Positions 1 through 5,220 of a DNA stretch of 5,220 nt are shown in pieces (position 1 is the first letter of the stretch; each line of letters begins with the position of its first letter). The position numbers and the translations under genes are program-made. The notes under the pieces were generated by a model. It ran no database searches. It was not told the origin of the DNA and saw only the letters and a list, made by a program, of their open reading frames with translations. This DNA is from an uncultured Planctomycetaceae bacterium (GTDB lineage Bacteria > Planctomycetota > Planctomycetia > Planctomycetales > Planctomycetaceae), in contig CALJUK010000156.1 of assembly GCA_937975745.1 (NCBI GenBank), positions 1 to 5,220 on the forward strand, given 5' to 3'.

Positions 1-1
1 C

Positions 2-2326
2 TATGTTTCGATCAGCCAGGAGACACGCCGGCGCTATCTCAACTATGCGTTGTCGGTCATTACATCCCGTGCTCTGCCAGATGTGCGCGACGGCCTGAAG
101 CCCGTGCAGCGGCGGATCATGTACGTCATGTTCAATGACCTCCGCCTGCTCTCAACGGCCAAACCCCGAAAATCGCTCAAGATCTGCGGCGATACGACCG
201 GAAATTATCACCCGCACGGCGATCAGTCTGTCTACGACACTCTGGTCCGAATGGCCCAGGATTTCACACTCCGCAACCCGCTCATCATTGGGCAGGGAAA
301 CTTCGGCTCGATCATGGGCCTGCCCCCGGCAGCGGCCCGGTACACCGAAGCCCGCCTGTCTCCCATCGCCGAAGAGTTGATGGTCGAACTCCGGGACCGA
401 ACGGTCGATATGCGGCCGAACTACGAGGCCACGCGGGACGAACCGGTGGTGTTACCGGCACGGTTCCCCAACTTGCTCGTCAACGGTGCTCAGGGGATTG
501 CAGTCGGAATGGCGACGAGCATTCCTCCCCACAACCTGGGTGAAGTCGTTCGGGCGTGCGTCCATCTCATCCGCAATCCCGACGCGACCGTGGCCCAATT
601 GATGAAGTACATCAAAGGCCCCGACTTTCCGCTGGGGGGACGCATCGTTAGCGACCGCCGGGATCTGCGACAGGCCTACGAAGAAGGACGGGGGCCCATC
701 AAAGTCCGTGGCGAATGGGGCCCGGATACTCTCAGTAAAACGGGACAAGGGAACCGTATCGTCATTACGACTGTTCCGTACGGTGTCGATACCGGGCCGT
801 TGGTCGCGTCCATCGGCGACATCGTCTCGGGCCGAAAACTGCCTCAGTTGACAGACGTGATCGACGAAACCAGTGACGAGCATGGCTTGCGGATCGTGCT
901 GGAACTGAAACCCGGATCAGACCCCGAAGCGGTGGCGGCCTACCTGTTCAAGAATACGGCGCTCGAGCAAAACTTCGGCTACAACGCCACCTGCCTGGTG
1001 CCCGATGGTCACGGCGGACTGGTTCCGCAACGGTGTAATCTGGTGGAGATGATTCGGCATTTTCTCGATTTCCGTTTCGAGACACTCGGTCGTCGACTTC
1101 GCCACCAGTTGGAACAGCTCGAAAAGCGGATTCATATCCTGGAAGGTTTCGCGATCCTGTTTGATGGCCTCGATCGCGCGCTCAAGCTGATTCGCAACAG
1201 CCAGGGAAAGGCCGATGCGGCTGAGAAACTGATGGCCGCCTATCCGCTCGACAAAGAGCAGACGGACGCCATCCTGGATTTGGCGTTGTACCGTATCTCG
1301 CAACTGGAAATGGACAAGATTCTCGCCGAACTCGATGAGAAGCGGAAAGAGGCGAACCGGATTCGCGGCATCCTGGCGTCCGATCGGAAGATGTGGAAGA
1401 TCATCGAGACCGAACTCGAGGAGGTGAGCAAGCAGCACGCGGACCGTCGCCGGACTTCGATCGGGTCTTCCGAGGAAATTGCCGAGTTCGACCCGCAGGC
1501 CTACATCGTTCGTGAGAACACCAATGTCGTTATCAGCTGCGAGGGTTGGATCAAACGTGTTGGCCGGCTGCAAAGTGTCGAACAATGTCGCGTCCGCGAG
1601 GGAGATTCTTTCTTGTCGTTGGTTCCGGCGACGACGCTCGATCAGGTCGTCTTCTTCGGTTCCGACGGCGTGGCGTACAGTCTGCCGGTGGAACAGATTC
1701 CGGCGACGGCTGGTTATGGCGAGCCACTTTCGAAGCACTTTAAACTCGGCGATGGCGTGACGATAGTCTCCGCGATTGGGACCGATCCCCGCTTTACGCC
1801 CGAAGATGAAGACGTTAAGGGGCAACCGACTCCGGCACCCTACATTATGGTTGTGACCGAACGGGGGCAGGTGCTGCGAATGTCGTTGAGCAGCTATCGA
1901 ACTCCCTCGACACGCAACGGTCGCAAGCTCTGCCGGTTGCGAAAAGAGGATCGGGTTGTCTTTGCCGAACCCTGCACGTCGGACCAAACGATCTTCATCG
2001 CAACACGGAACGCCCGCATTCTGCACTTCAGCATCGAAGAAGTGCCCGTCCTGGCTGGCCCCGGTATGGGTGTTCGCGGCATTCGTCTGGAAGAGGGAGA
2101 TGCCGTCCTGGGTGCCCAGTTGATGGCGCGGCCCAGTGATTGCCTGCGAGTGGTCAACACAAACGGCAAGTTACTCACCTTCGGTCAGCAGAAGTACGTC
2201 GTAACGAGTCGCGGTGGTAAAGGACAGCGGACGAGCCTGCGGAACGGATTTCAAGAGATCACATCTCCTGAGATTGAACTGGTCGACTGGGGCGAGGTGG
2301 AAGAATACGATTCTGACGCGGAGTAG
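2..2326 (+). CDS. parC: Type IIA DNA topoisomerase subunit A (ParC/GyrA-like), 5'-truncated by the window edge
   Basis: This subunit cuts and rejoins both strands of the gate DNA in a cytoplasmic A2B2 topoisomerase with the B subunit encoded next door. The frame is open to the left edge: codons before the TTG at 50 already read as family sequence (RRRYLNYALSVI), so 50 is not the start. Matching the active tyrosine (window residue 114, codon 341-343, in ARYTEARL) to E. coli GyrA Tyr122 gives an offset of 8. About 8 or more N-terminal residues are therefore outside. Visible in order: ALPDVRDGLKP, the helix-turn-helix with YHPHGDQSVYD (residues 70-79), GQGNFGS, the DNA-intercalating Ile in GIAVGMATSIPPHN (residue 166, equivalent to 174), the coiled-coil gate (about 353-490) and a beta-pinwheel C-terminal domain from about 505. 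The canonical first-blade GyrA box is missing, but RGGKG occurs at 737-741. The tail is acidic (7 of the last 13 residues). The missing first-blade box and the adjacent B subunit favour ParC. A gyrase-type role cannot be excluded, so the symbol is tentative. Confidence 0.93.
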   Translation, partial: YVSISQETRRRYLNYALSVITSRALPDVRDGLKPVQRRIMYVMFNDLRLLSTAKPRKSLKICGDTTGNYHPHGDQSVYDTLVRMAQDFTLRNPLIIGQGNFGSIMGLPPAAARYTEARLSPIAEELMVELRDRTVDMRPNYEATRDEPVVLPARFPNLLVNGAQGIAVGMATSIPPHNLGEVVRACVHLIRNPDATVAQLMKYIKGPDFPLGGRIVSDRRDLRQAYEEGRGPIKVRGEWGPDTLSKTGQGNRIVITTVPYGVDTGPLVASIGDIVSGRKLPQLTDVIDETSDEHGLRIVLELKPGSDPEAVAAYLFKNTALEQNFGYNATCLVPDGHGGLVPQRCNLVEMIRHFLDFRFETLGRRLRHQLEQLEKRIHILEGFAILFDGLDRALKLIRNSQGKADAAEKLMAAYPLDKEQTDAILDLALYRISQLEMDKILAELDEKRKEANRIRGILASDRKMWKIIETELEEVSKQHADRRRTSIGSSEEIAEFDPQAYIVRENTNVVISCEGWIKRVGRLQSVEQCRVREGDSFLSLVPATTLDQVVFFGSDGVAYSLPVEQIPATAGYGEPLSKHFKLGDGVTIVSAIGTDPRFTPEDEDVKGQPTPAPYIMVVTERGQVLRMSLSSYRTPSTRNGRKLCRLRKEDRVVFAEPCTSDQTIFIATRNARILHFSIEEVPVLAGPGMGVRGIRLEEGDAVLGAQLMARPSDCLRVVNTNGKLLTFGQQKYVVTSRGGKGQRTSLRNGFQEITSPEIELVDWGEVEEYDSDAE

Positions 2327-2333
2327 CCGGGGC

Positions 2334-2350
2334 AAACCGGCCTGCGGTTT
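2334..2350 (+). other. Small hairpin between the subunit A and B genes
   Basis: AAACCG and CGGTTT form a perfect 6-bp stem around the 5-base loop GCCTG. It begins 7 bases after the TAG stop of the A-subunit gene. The stem has only three G-C pairs and is followed by ATTGCG rather than a T run, so it is not a convincing intrinsic terminator. It may only protect or shape the intercistronic RNA, or it may be chance. Confidence 0.3.
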
Positions 2351-2382
2351 ATTGCGACAACGATAAGATCGAGAGCGTCATC

Positions 2383-2389
2383 AGGAAGG
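2383..2389 (+). promoter_or_regulatory. Shine-Dalgarno-like site for the B-subunit gene
   Basis: AGGAAGG lies 12 bases before the ATG at 2402, a slightly long spacing. It supports 2402 as the start, as does the fact that the family's first conserved block (SDIEVLEGLEAVRRRPSMYIG) begins 15 residues in. No promoter is evident in the 75-bp gap, so co-transcription with the upstream subunit is likely. Confidence 0.5.
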
Positions 2390-2401
2390 TAGAAACGCGG
2401 C

Positions 2402-3427
2402 ATGGCAACGGCCTCGAAGACAGAGACGGGCACCTATCGGGCAAGTGATATCGAAGTGCTGGAGGGACTGGAGGCGGTCCGCCGGCGACCTTCGATGTAC
2501 ATCGGCGGAACCGATTCGCGCGGGCTGCATCACCTGCTGTGGGAGATTGTCGATAACTCTGTCGACGAATACCTGGCCGAGCATGCCGATCGGATGCAGG
2601 TGATCCTGCATAAGGACGGCGGTTCTTGCACCGTTTCGGACAACGGACGGGGTATCCCTGTCGACAAGCATCCCAAGACCAAGCGGTCGGCATTGGAACT
2701 GATCCTGACGACGCTGCACGCGGGCGGAAAATTCAGCGACAAGAACTATGCCCGGAGTGGTGGTCTGCACGGTGTCGGATCCTCTGTCGTGAATGCCCTC
2801 TCGTCGGAGTTGGTTGCCACAGTTCACCGTGATGGAGGAGAGTGGGTCCAGCGGTACAAGCGGGGCCGACCGACGACGCCAGTTAAACAGACGCGTGACT
2901 TCCGCGGTCATGGGACGACGATGTTTTTCCGCCCGGACGAAGAGATTTTCCGCAAGGTGCAGTTCAACGCGGACACGATCCGTCAGCACCTGGAAGACAT
3001 TTCGTACATCCACGGCGGGCTGCAGATTACTTTCGTGGATGAGGCCAAGGGAGAAAAGTACGATCTGGCGCATCCAGACGGGATTGTCGGGTATGTCGAC
3101 AAGGTTACGAAGGAGCAGAATAAGAAGCCCGTCCACGAGCAACTTTTTACGGCTGACCGGACCGAGGGGAAAGTCCGTGTCGAGTTGGTTCTTCGCTGGA
3201 CTGAAGCCACGGACGAGCAGATCCGCAGCTACGTCAACGGAATTCGAACGCATGCCGGCGGAACGCACGAGTCTGGCCTGAAGGCCGGCATCGTTAAGGC
3301 CGTCAAGAACTACATGGAAGTCCACAACATCAAGCAGAAGGGCTTGGCAATCTCGGCCGACGACATTCGCGAGGGAATCGTCTGCATTCTGTCGGTCTTT
3401 CATAACGAACCCATGTTTCAGGGGTAG
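2402..3427 (+). CDS. N-terminal fragment of topoisomerase subunit B as literally encoded: GHKL ATPase plus most of the transducer
   Basis: This is what normal termination at the TAG would produce: 341 residues. GHKL signatures are intact: EIVDNSVDE at 48-56 (general-base Glu48, Mg-binding Asn52), DNGRGIP at 80-86 (adenine-contacting Asp80), TTLHAGGKF at 103-111 and GGLHGVGSSVVNALS from 120. The transducer runs from about 230 through NGIRTHAGGTHE to NEPMFQG at the end. The fragment stops one residue before the TK of the QTK loop. It would lack the lysine that contacts the ATP gamma-phosphate as well as the whole Toprim domain. From known GyrB biochemistry I infer that it might bind ATP but could not support DNA cleavage or normal hydrolysis. 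Whether it is a stable product is unknown. Confidence 0.6.
   Translation: MATASKTETGTYRASDIEVLEGLEAVRRRPSMYIGGTDSRGLHHLLWEIVDNSVDEYLAEHADRMQVILHKDGGSCTVSDNGRGIPVDKHPKTKRSALELILTTLHAGGKFSDKNYARSGGLHGVGSSVVNALSSELVATVHRDGGEWVQRYKRGRPTTPVKQTRDFRGHGTTMFFRPDEEIFRKVQFNADTIRQHLEDISYIHGGLQITFVDEAKGEKYDLAHPDGIVGYVDKVTKEQNKKPVHEQLFTADRTEGKVRVELVLRWTEATDEQIRSYVNGIRTHAGGTHESGLKAGIVKAVKNYMEVHNIKQKGLAISADDIREGIVCILSVFHNEPMFQG
3425..3427 (+). other. In-frame amber codon at the QTK-loop glutamine position of subunit B
   Basis: The local codons read CAG GGG TAG ACC AAA GAG (Q G stop T K E). Homologues have Gln at this codon. The base after the stop is A. No suppressor tRNA, downstream pseudoknot or selenocysteine-type element is evident nearby, though such elements could lie outside the window. 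Confidence 0.9.
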
Positions 3428-4330
3428 ACCAAAGAGCGACTGAACAATCCGGAAGCGGCCGGTCTGGTCGATGGTGCCGTTCGCCAGGGGTTGGAGAACT
3501 GGCTGAATGCCAATCCGTCGGTTGCCGATGCCATTGTCGGTCGAATCGTTCTGGCGGCGCGAGCTCGCCTTGCCAGCCGAGATGCCGCGGCCGATATTCG
3601 CCGCAAAACTCCGACGTCCCGGCGATCGAGCTTGCCAGGGAAACTGATCGACTGCCGCGCCACCAATCCGGATGAGTCCGAGCTGTTCATCGTCGAAGGT
3701 GACTCCGCTGGTGGTACGGCCGCGATGGGCCGCTTCAGCCGGACACAAGCCGTTCTTCCACTGCGAGGGAAGGTTCTAAACACGGAATCTCTGTCGCTAT
3801 CCAAGGTGCTGGCCAACCAGGAAATCAAAGACCTGGTCGAAACGCTGGGGACCGGGATCGGCAGTCAGTTTGACATTCGCAAGCTGCGATACGGTCGAAT
3901 CGTGCTGCTGATGGATGCTGACAGCGACGGCTATCACATCTGCACGCTGATGCTGACGTTCTTCTTTCGCCACATGCTGGAACTGATTCGCCAAGGACGG
4001 GTCTTCATTGCGCAGCCACCGTTGTACAAGATCACGGTTGGGACCGAGACGATTTACGCCCACGACGACGCACACAAAGAGGAAGTGCTCTCGTCGTTGC
4101 CGGCCAATCGCAAGCCGGAGGTCTTCCGCTTCAAAGGTCTGGGTGAGATGGATGCCCAGCAGCTGCGTGAAACGACGCTCGATCCAACGACGCGCGTCTT
4201 ACTGCAGGTCGACGTGGAAAGCCAAATCGAAGCAGACCAGACGTTCCACCAGTTATTGGGGAAGGATCCCGCGGAGCGTTACCGCGTCATCATGGAAGAG
4301 TCGAGTCTGGTCGACGACATCGACGTCTGA
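3428..4330 (+). pseudogene. C-terminal part of topoisomerase subunit B beyond the TAG: end of transducer, Toprim and C-terminal region
   Basis: Numbered from the ATG at 2402, this part holds the Toprim motifs EGDSAGG (Glu432 onward, codon at 3695) and DADSDG (Asp505, 507 and 509, codons 3914-3928). It then has LTFFFRHM, QPPLYK and RFKGLGEMDAQQL, and ends at TGA 4328-4330 after VDDIDV. All metal-binding acidic residues are present. Departures from the usual family text are DADSDGYHIC for DADVDG-x-HIR, EGDSAGGTAAMGR for SAKQGR, and QLRETT for QLWETT. Independent translation is doubtful. The first possible start in frame is TTG at 3491, with AGGGG directly abutting it and so no usable ribosome-site spacing. 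The next ATG (3725) is already inside the Toprim domain. The part is therefore most likely expressed only if the amber codon is absent or read through. Confidence 0.8.
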
Positions 4331-4350
4331 AAGCCGGTAGGTTCGAGCGG

Positions 4351-4629
4351 TCAGTTGATGTCCTGCAGGGCGTTGTATCCCATGTACAAGACGAGGCCCG
4401 CTCCCAGAATGAACATCACATCCATGACGAACAGCTGGGAAAAGGGAATCCCCAGGACCATGTCGAGGACGGCCGCGGCGATGACGAGCCCTGCGACCCC
4501 CATCGACCCGAAAATCAATCGTTTCGCCATCATTGCCATGCGTCGATGAATTGCTTGCGGTTGTGGTGAAGACTCGTCGTAAGTCAGCAGCAAGTCGGCC
4601 AACCAACTGCGAATCCGCCGAAAAGGCAC
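4351..4629 (-). CDS. Small two-segment membrane protein, unknown function
   Basis: I do not recognise the family. The 92-residue product has a basic amphipathic N-terminus (PFRRIRSWLADLL), a proline/glutamine-rich linker (about 20-27) and a basic patch (HRRMAMMAKR, 28-37). Two hydrophobic segments follow, at about 38-61 and 64-85. The basic patch before the first segment predicts both ends in the cytoplasm. Each segment contains one aspartate (Asp56 and Asp70), unusual for a simple anchor. Codon use matches the neighbours, supporting a real gene. The start is GTG at 4629: a stop lies 13 codons upstream in frame with no other start between. CAGG abuts the GTG, so the ribosome site is poor, and ATG at 4539 (62 residues) is an alternative. 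The gene is convergent with the topoisomerase gene, leaving only 20 bp between stops and no clear terminator. It may be co-transcribed with the minus-strand gene upstream. Confidence 0.68.
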   Translation of the reverse strand: MPFRRIRSWLADLLLTYDESSPQPQAIHRRMAMMAKRLIFGSMGVAGLVIAAAVLDMVLGIPFSQLFVMDVMFILGAGLVLYMGYNALQDIN

Positions 4630-4643
4630 CCTGAAAAGCGACC

Positions 4644-4667
4644 GACAGGCAACACGATTGCCGTGTC
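4644..4667 (-). other. Hairpin just upstream of the small membrane protein gene
   Basis: On the minus strand GGCAA pairs with TTGCC around the loop TCGTG. The stem extends through GACA/TGTC with one bulged base, giving 9 pairs. It ends 14 bases before the GTG start and is followed by GGTCGCTTTTC. The T run is short, so a terminator for the upstream minus-strand gene is possible but weak. A hairpin that limits translation of the GTG start is equally possible. Confidence 0.3.
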
Positions 4668-4762
4668 AGGCCTTCCCATTCAGGCGGAAGAGAATGACGC
4701 GCGGTTCGTTGACCGTTTGCCTTCCCTGTCGCGTCCCGCCGATTCTCGGTTGACGTTCCACG

Positions 4763-4794
4763 AGTATAGGGCAGAAGCGAACTGGAAAGCCAGT
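4763..4794 (-). promoter_or_regulatory. Possible minus-strand promoter with an overlapping palindrome
   Basis: TATACT (minus strand, 4768 to 4763) matches the -10 consensus in five of six positions. The -35 region has no recognisable TTGACA. At that place lies the perfect inverted repeat ACTGG-CTTT-CCAGT (4794 to 4781). A start near 4755 would give a leader of about 125 bases to the small membrane protein gene and contain the hairpin at 4644-4667. This is motif matching only. Confidence 0.22.
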
Positions 4795-4849
4795 CAGCTT
4801 TTGCGTTTTGGTTGGAAGATACGCGGTCGCCCGTTGGCTGCTTTCTCTT

Positions 4850-5220
4850 TTAGCGGGCGGGTGAGCAGAGTTCGACGACATGACCATCGGGATCGTTGAC
4901 GAAAACCTGCACGGCGCCGTCCGGGCGTTCCTTGGGACCACCCACAATCGGAATCCCCAGTTCCCGCGCCATGGTCCGCAGCCGTTCCGCCACAGCCCGG
5001 TTGCCCGCCACGGCCCGGTCGACGAACGCACGTGGCGACGTCTGCTCGTGCAGCTTCGCCACACGGCGTGGAAGCTCGTCCACCTCCGACACATCCAGCA
5101 CCCAGTCGCCCAGCCCGGCGGCGTGCATGAAACTCTCGATCTTGTGATCGCCCGACACGGCCAGCACCGGCCGACCCATCGCCAGGCCCACGATCGCACC
5201 GTGCAGCCGCGACGTCACGA
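4850..5220 (-). CDS. Polysaccharide pyruvyl transferase-like protein with a VOC/glyoxalase-like C-terminal tail, 5'-truncated
   Basis: The frame is open to the right edge, so the 122 visible residues are the C-terminal part only, and GTG at 5218 is probably an internal valine. Residues 1-45 (TSRLHGAIVGLAMGRPVLAV, DHKIESFM, GLGDWVLDVSE) fit the conserved C-terminal lobe of the polysaccharide pyruvyl transferase family (CsaB-like). These enzymes add ketal pyruvate to cell-surface glycans, and in that lobe S-R-x-H-G and the following glycine/proline turn shape the nucleotide-like site. From about residue 85 the text changes to GIPIVGGPKERPDGAVQVFV followed by DPDGHVVELCSP, typical of the last strands of a vicinal-oxygen-chelate (glyoxalase/bleomycin-resistance) domain, including its metal-ligand glutamate (Glu116). 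Only the last third of such a domain is present; the strand with the second-half histidine is absent. The stop is TAA at 4850-4852. The gene thus appears to be an in-frame chimera. Family calls are from memory of motifs. Confidence 0.72.
   Translation of the reverse strand, partial: VTSRLHGAIVGLAMGRPVLAVSGDHKIESFMHAAGLGDWVLDVSEVDELPRRVAKLHEQTSPRAFVDRAVAGNRAVAERLRTMARELGIPIVGGPKERPDGAVQVFVNDPDGHVVELCSPAR

Larger units (their letters stand above)
2402..4330 (+). pseudogene. parE: Type IIA DNA topoisomerase subunit B (ParE/GyrB-like), interrupted by an in-frame TAG
   Basis: The B subunit binds and hydrolyses ATP and supplies the metal-binding Toprim domain to the A2B2 enzyme. The reading frame is continuous in family similarity over 642 codons, a normal length for ParE or short GyrB, with no indel. 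A single TAG at codon 342 (3425-3427) breaks it. Downstream codons resume in the same frame with TKERLNNPE, the usual continuation of the family's QTK-x-KL segment. The TAG therefore replaces the QTK-loop glutamine (Gln335 in E. coli GyrB), and CAG to TAG is one transition. Motif positions keep a constant offset of 7 from E. coli GyrB on both sides: Asp73 to 80, Gln335 to 342, Glu424 to 432 (offset 8), Asp498 to 505. This argues for one point change rather than decay. The large Toprim insertion of E. coli GyrB is absent. I call it an interrupted gene. A sequencing error or suppressed amber codon would make it a functional CDS. The ParE rather than GyrB name is tentative. Confidence 0.85.

Noticed and set aside
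917..2026. Long minus-strand open frame (369 codons) opposite subunit A
   Set aside because: It overlaps strongly supported topoisomerase coding sequence and its translation shows no family motif. It is explained by codon bias in GC-rich DNA.
50..2326. TTG at 50 as the start of the subunit A gene
   Set aside because: The preceding 16 codons are in frame without a stop and read as conserved family sequence, so the gene begins outside the window.
3425..3427. Pyrrolysine insertion at the TAG
   Set aside because: Family position and neighbouring residues call for Gln. Nothing in the window suggests pyrrolysine machinery, and the topoisomerase family is not known to use it.
3380..3440. Programmed frameshift around the stop
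   Set aside because: The frame is identical before and after the TAG and no slippery run is seen, so only a stop-codon event is needed.
2381..3748. Long minus-strand open frame (455 codons) opposite subunit B, crossing the amber site
   Set aside because: Its length is striking, but the translation has no recognisable domain and the plus strand is unequivocal. It is a shadow of codon bias.
3491..4330. Separate gene starting at TTG 3491 for the Toprim half
   Set aside because: There is no spaced ribosome site. The codons from 3428 to 3490 already read as conserved family sequence in the same frame, so this is the remainder of the interrupted gene.
4331..4350. Shared terminator between the convergent genes
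   Set aside because: In 20 bp I see only a 3-bp CCG/CGG pairing and no T run on either strand.
4663..4899. Plus-strand frame of 78 codons in the spacer
   Set aside because: It has no ribosome site, no motifs, and runs into the end of the minus-strand gene.
4666..5199. Minus-strand frame of 177 codons overlapping the transferase-like gene
   Set aside because: The product is rich in Trp, Arg and Cys with no family text. The overlapping frame ending at 4850 has clear transferase and VOC motifs.

Overview
The window carries the two subunits of a bacterial type IIA DNA topoisomerase (ParC/GyrA-like, then ParE/GyrB-like, both on the plus strand), followed by two minus-strand genes. Base composition is moderately GC-rich and the coding frames show consistent codon use. 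The style of the topoisomerase pair (PPAAARYTE around the active tyrosine, DADSDGYHI in the Toprim domain, a short B subunit) and the tandem A-before-B order suggest a planctomycete-like bacterium. That assignment is inference from recollection of families, not from a search.

Layout. 2-2326 (+): subunit A, open at the left edge, lacking only roughly the first 8 or more residues. A 75-bp gap with a small hairpin and a Shine-Dalgarno-like AGGAAGG leads into 2402-4330 (+): subunit B. This gene is full length in reading frame but is cut by an in-frame TAG at 3425-3427. The TAG stands exactly where the family has the glutamine of the ATP-contacting 'QTK' loop, so one C-to-T change of CAG explains it. 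Twenty bases after the subunit B stop, a convergent minus-strand gene (4351-4629) encodes a 92-residue protein with two predicted membrane segments and no recognised family. A 220-bp spacer (4630-4849) holds two small hairpins and a -10-like hexamer. From 4850 to the right edge (minus) lies the 3' part of a polysaccharide pyruvyl transferase-like gene. Its last ~45 codons look instead like the C-terminal end of a glyoxalase/VOC-domain protein, so it appears to be a chimera.

How they work together. The A subunit carries the DNA-cleaving tyrosine, the coiled-coil gate and a DNA-binding C-terminal domain. The B subunit supplies the GHKL ATPase and the Toprim metal site. Together they would form an A2B2 strand-passing enzyme. 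As written, however, the B gene makes only a 341-residue ATPase/transducer fragment unless the TAG is a sequence error or is read through.

The main points for a second look are the amber codon at the QTK position, the transferase/VOC chimera, a GyrA-box-like RGGKG motif in the last rather than the first C-terminal blade, and natural substitutions at the quinolone-contact positions. I see no mobile element, CRISPR array, tRNA or rRNA, and no convincing new multi-gene system.
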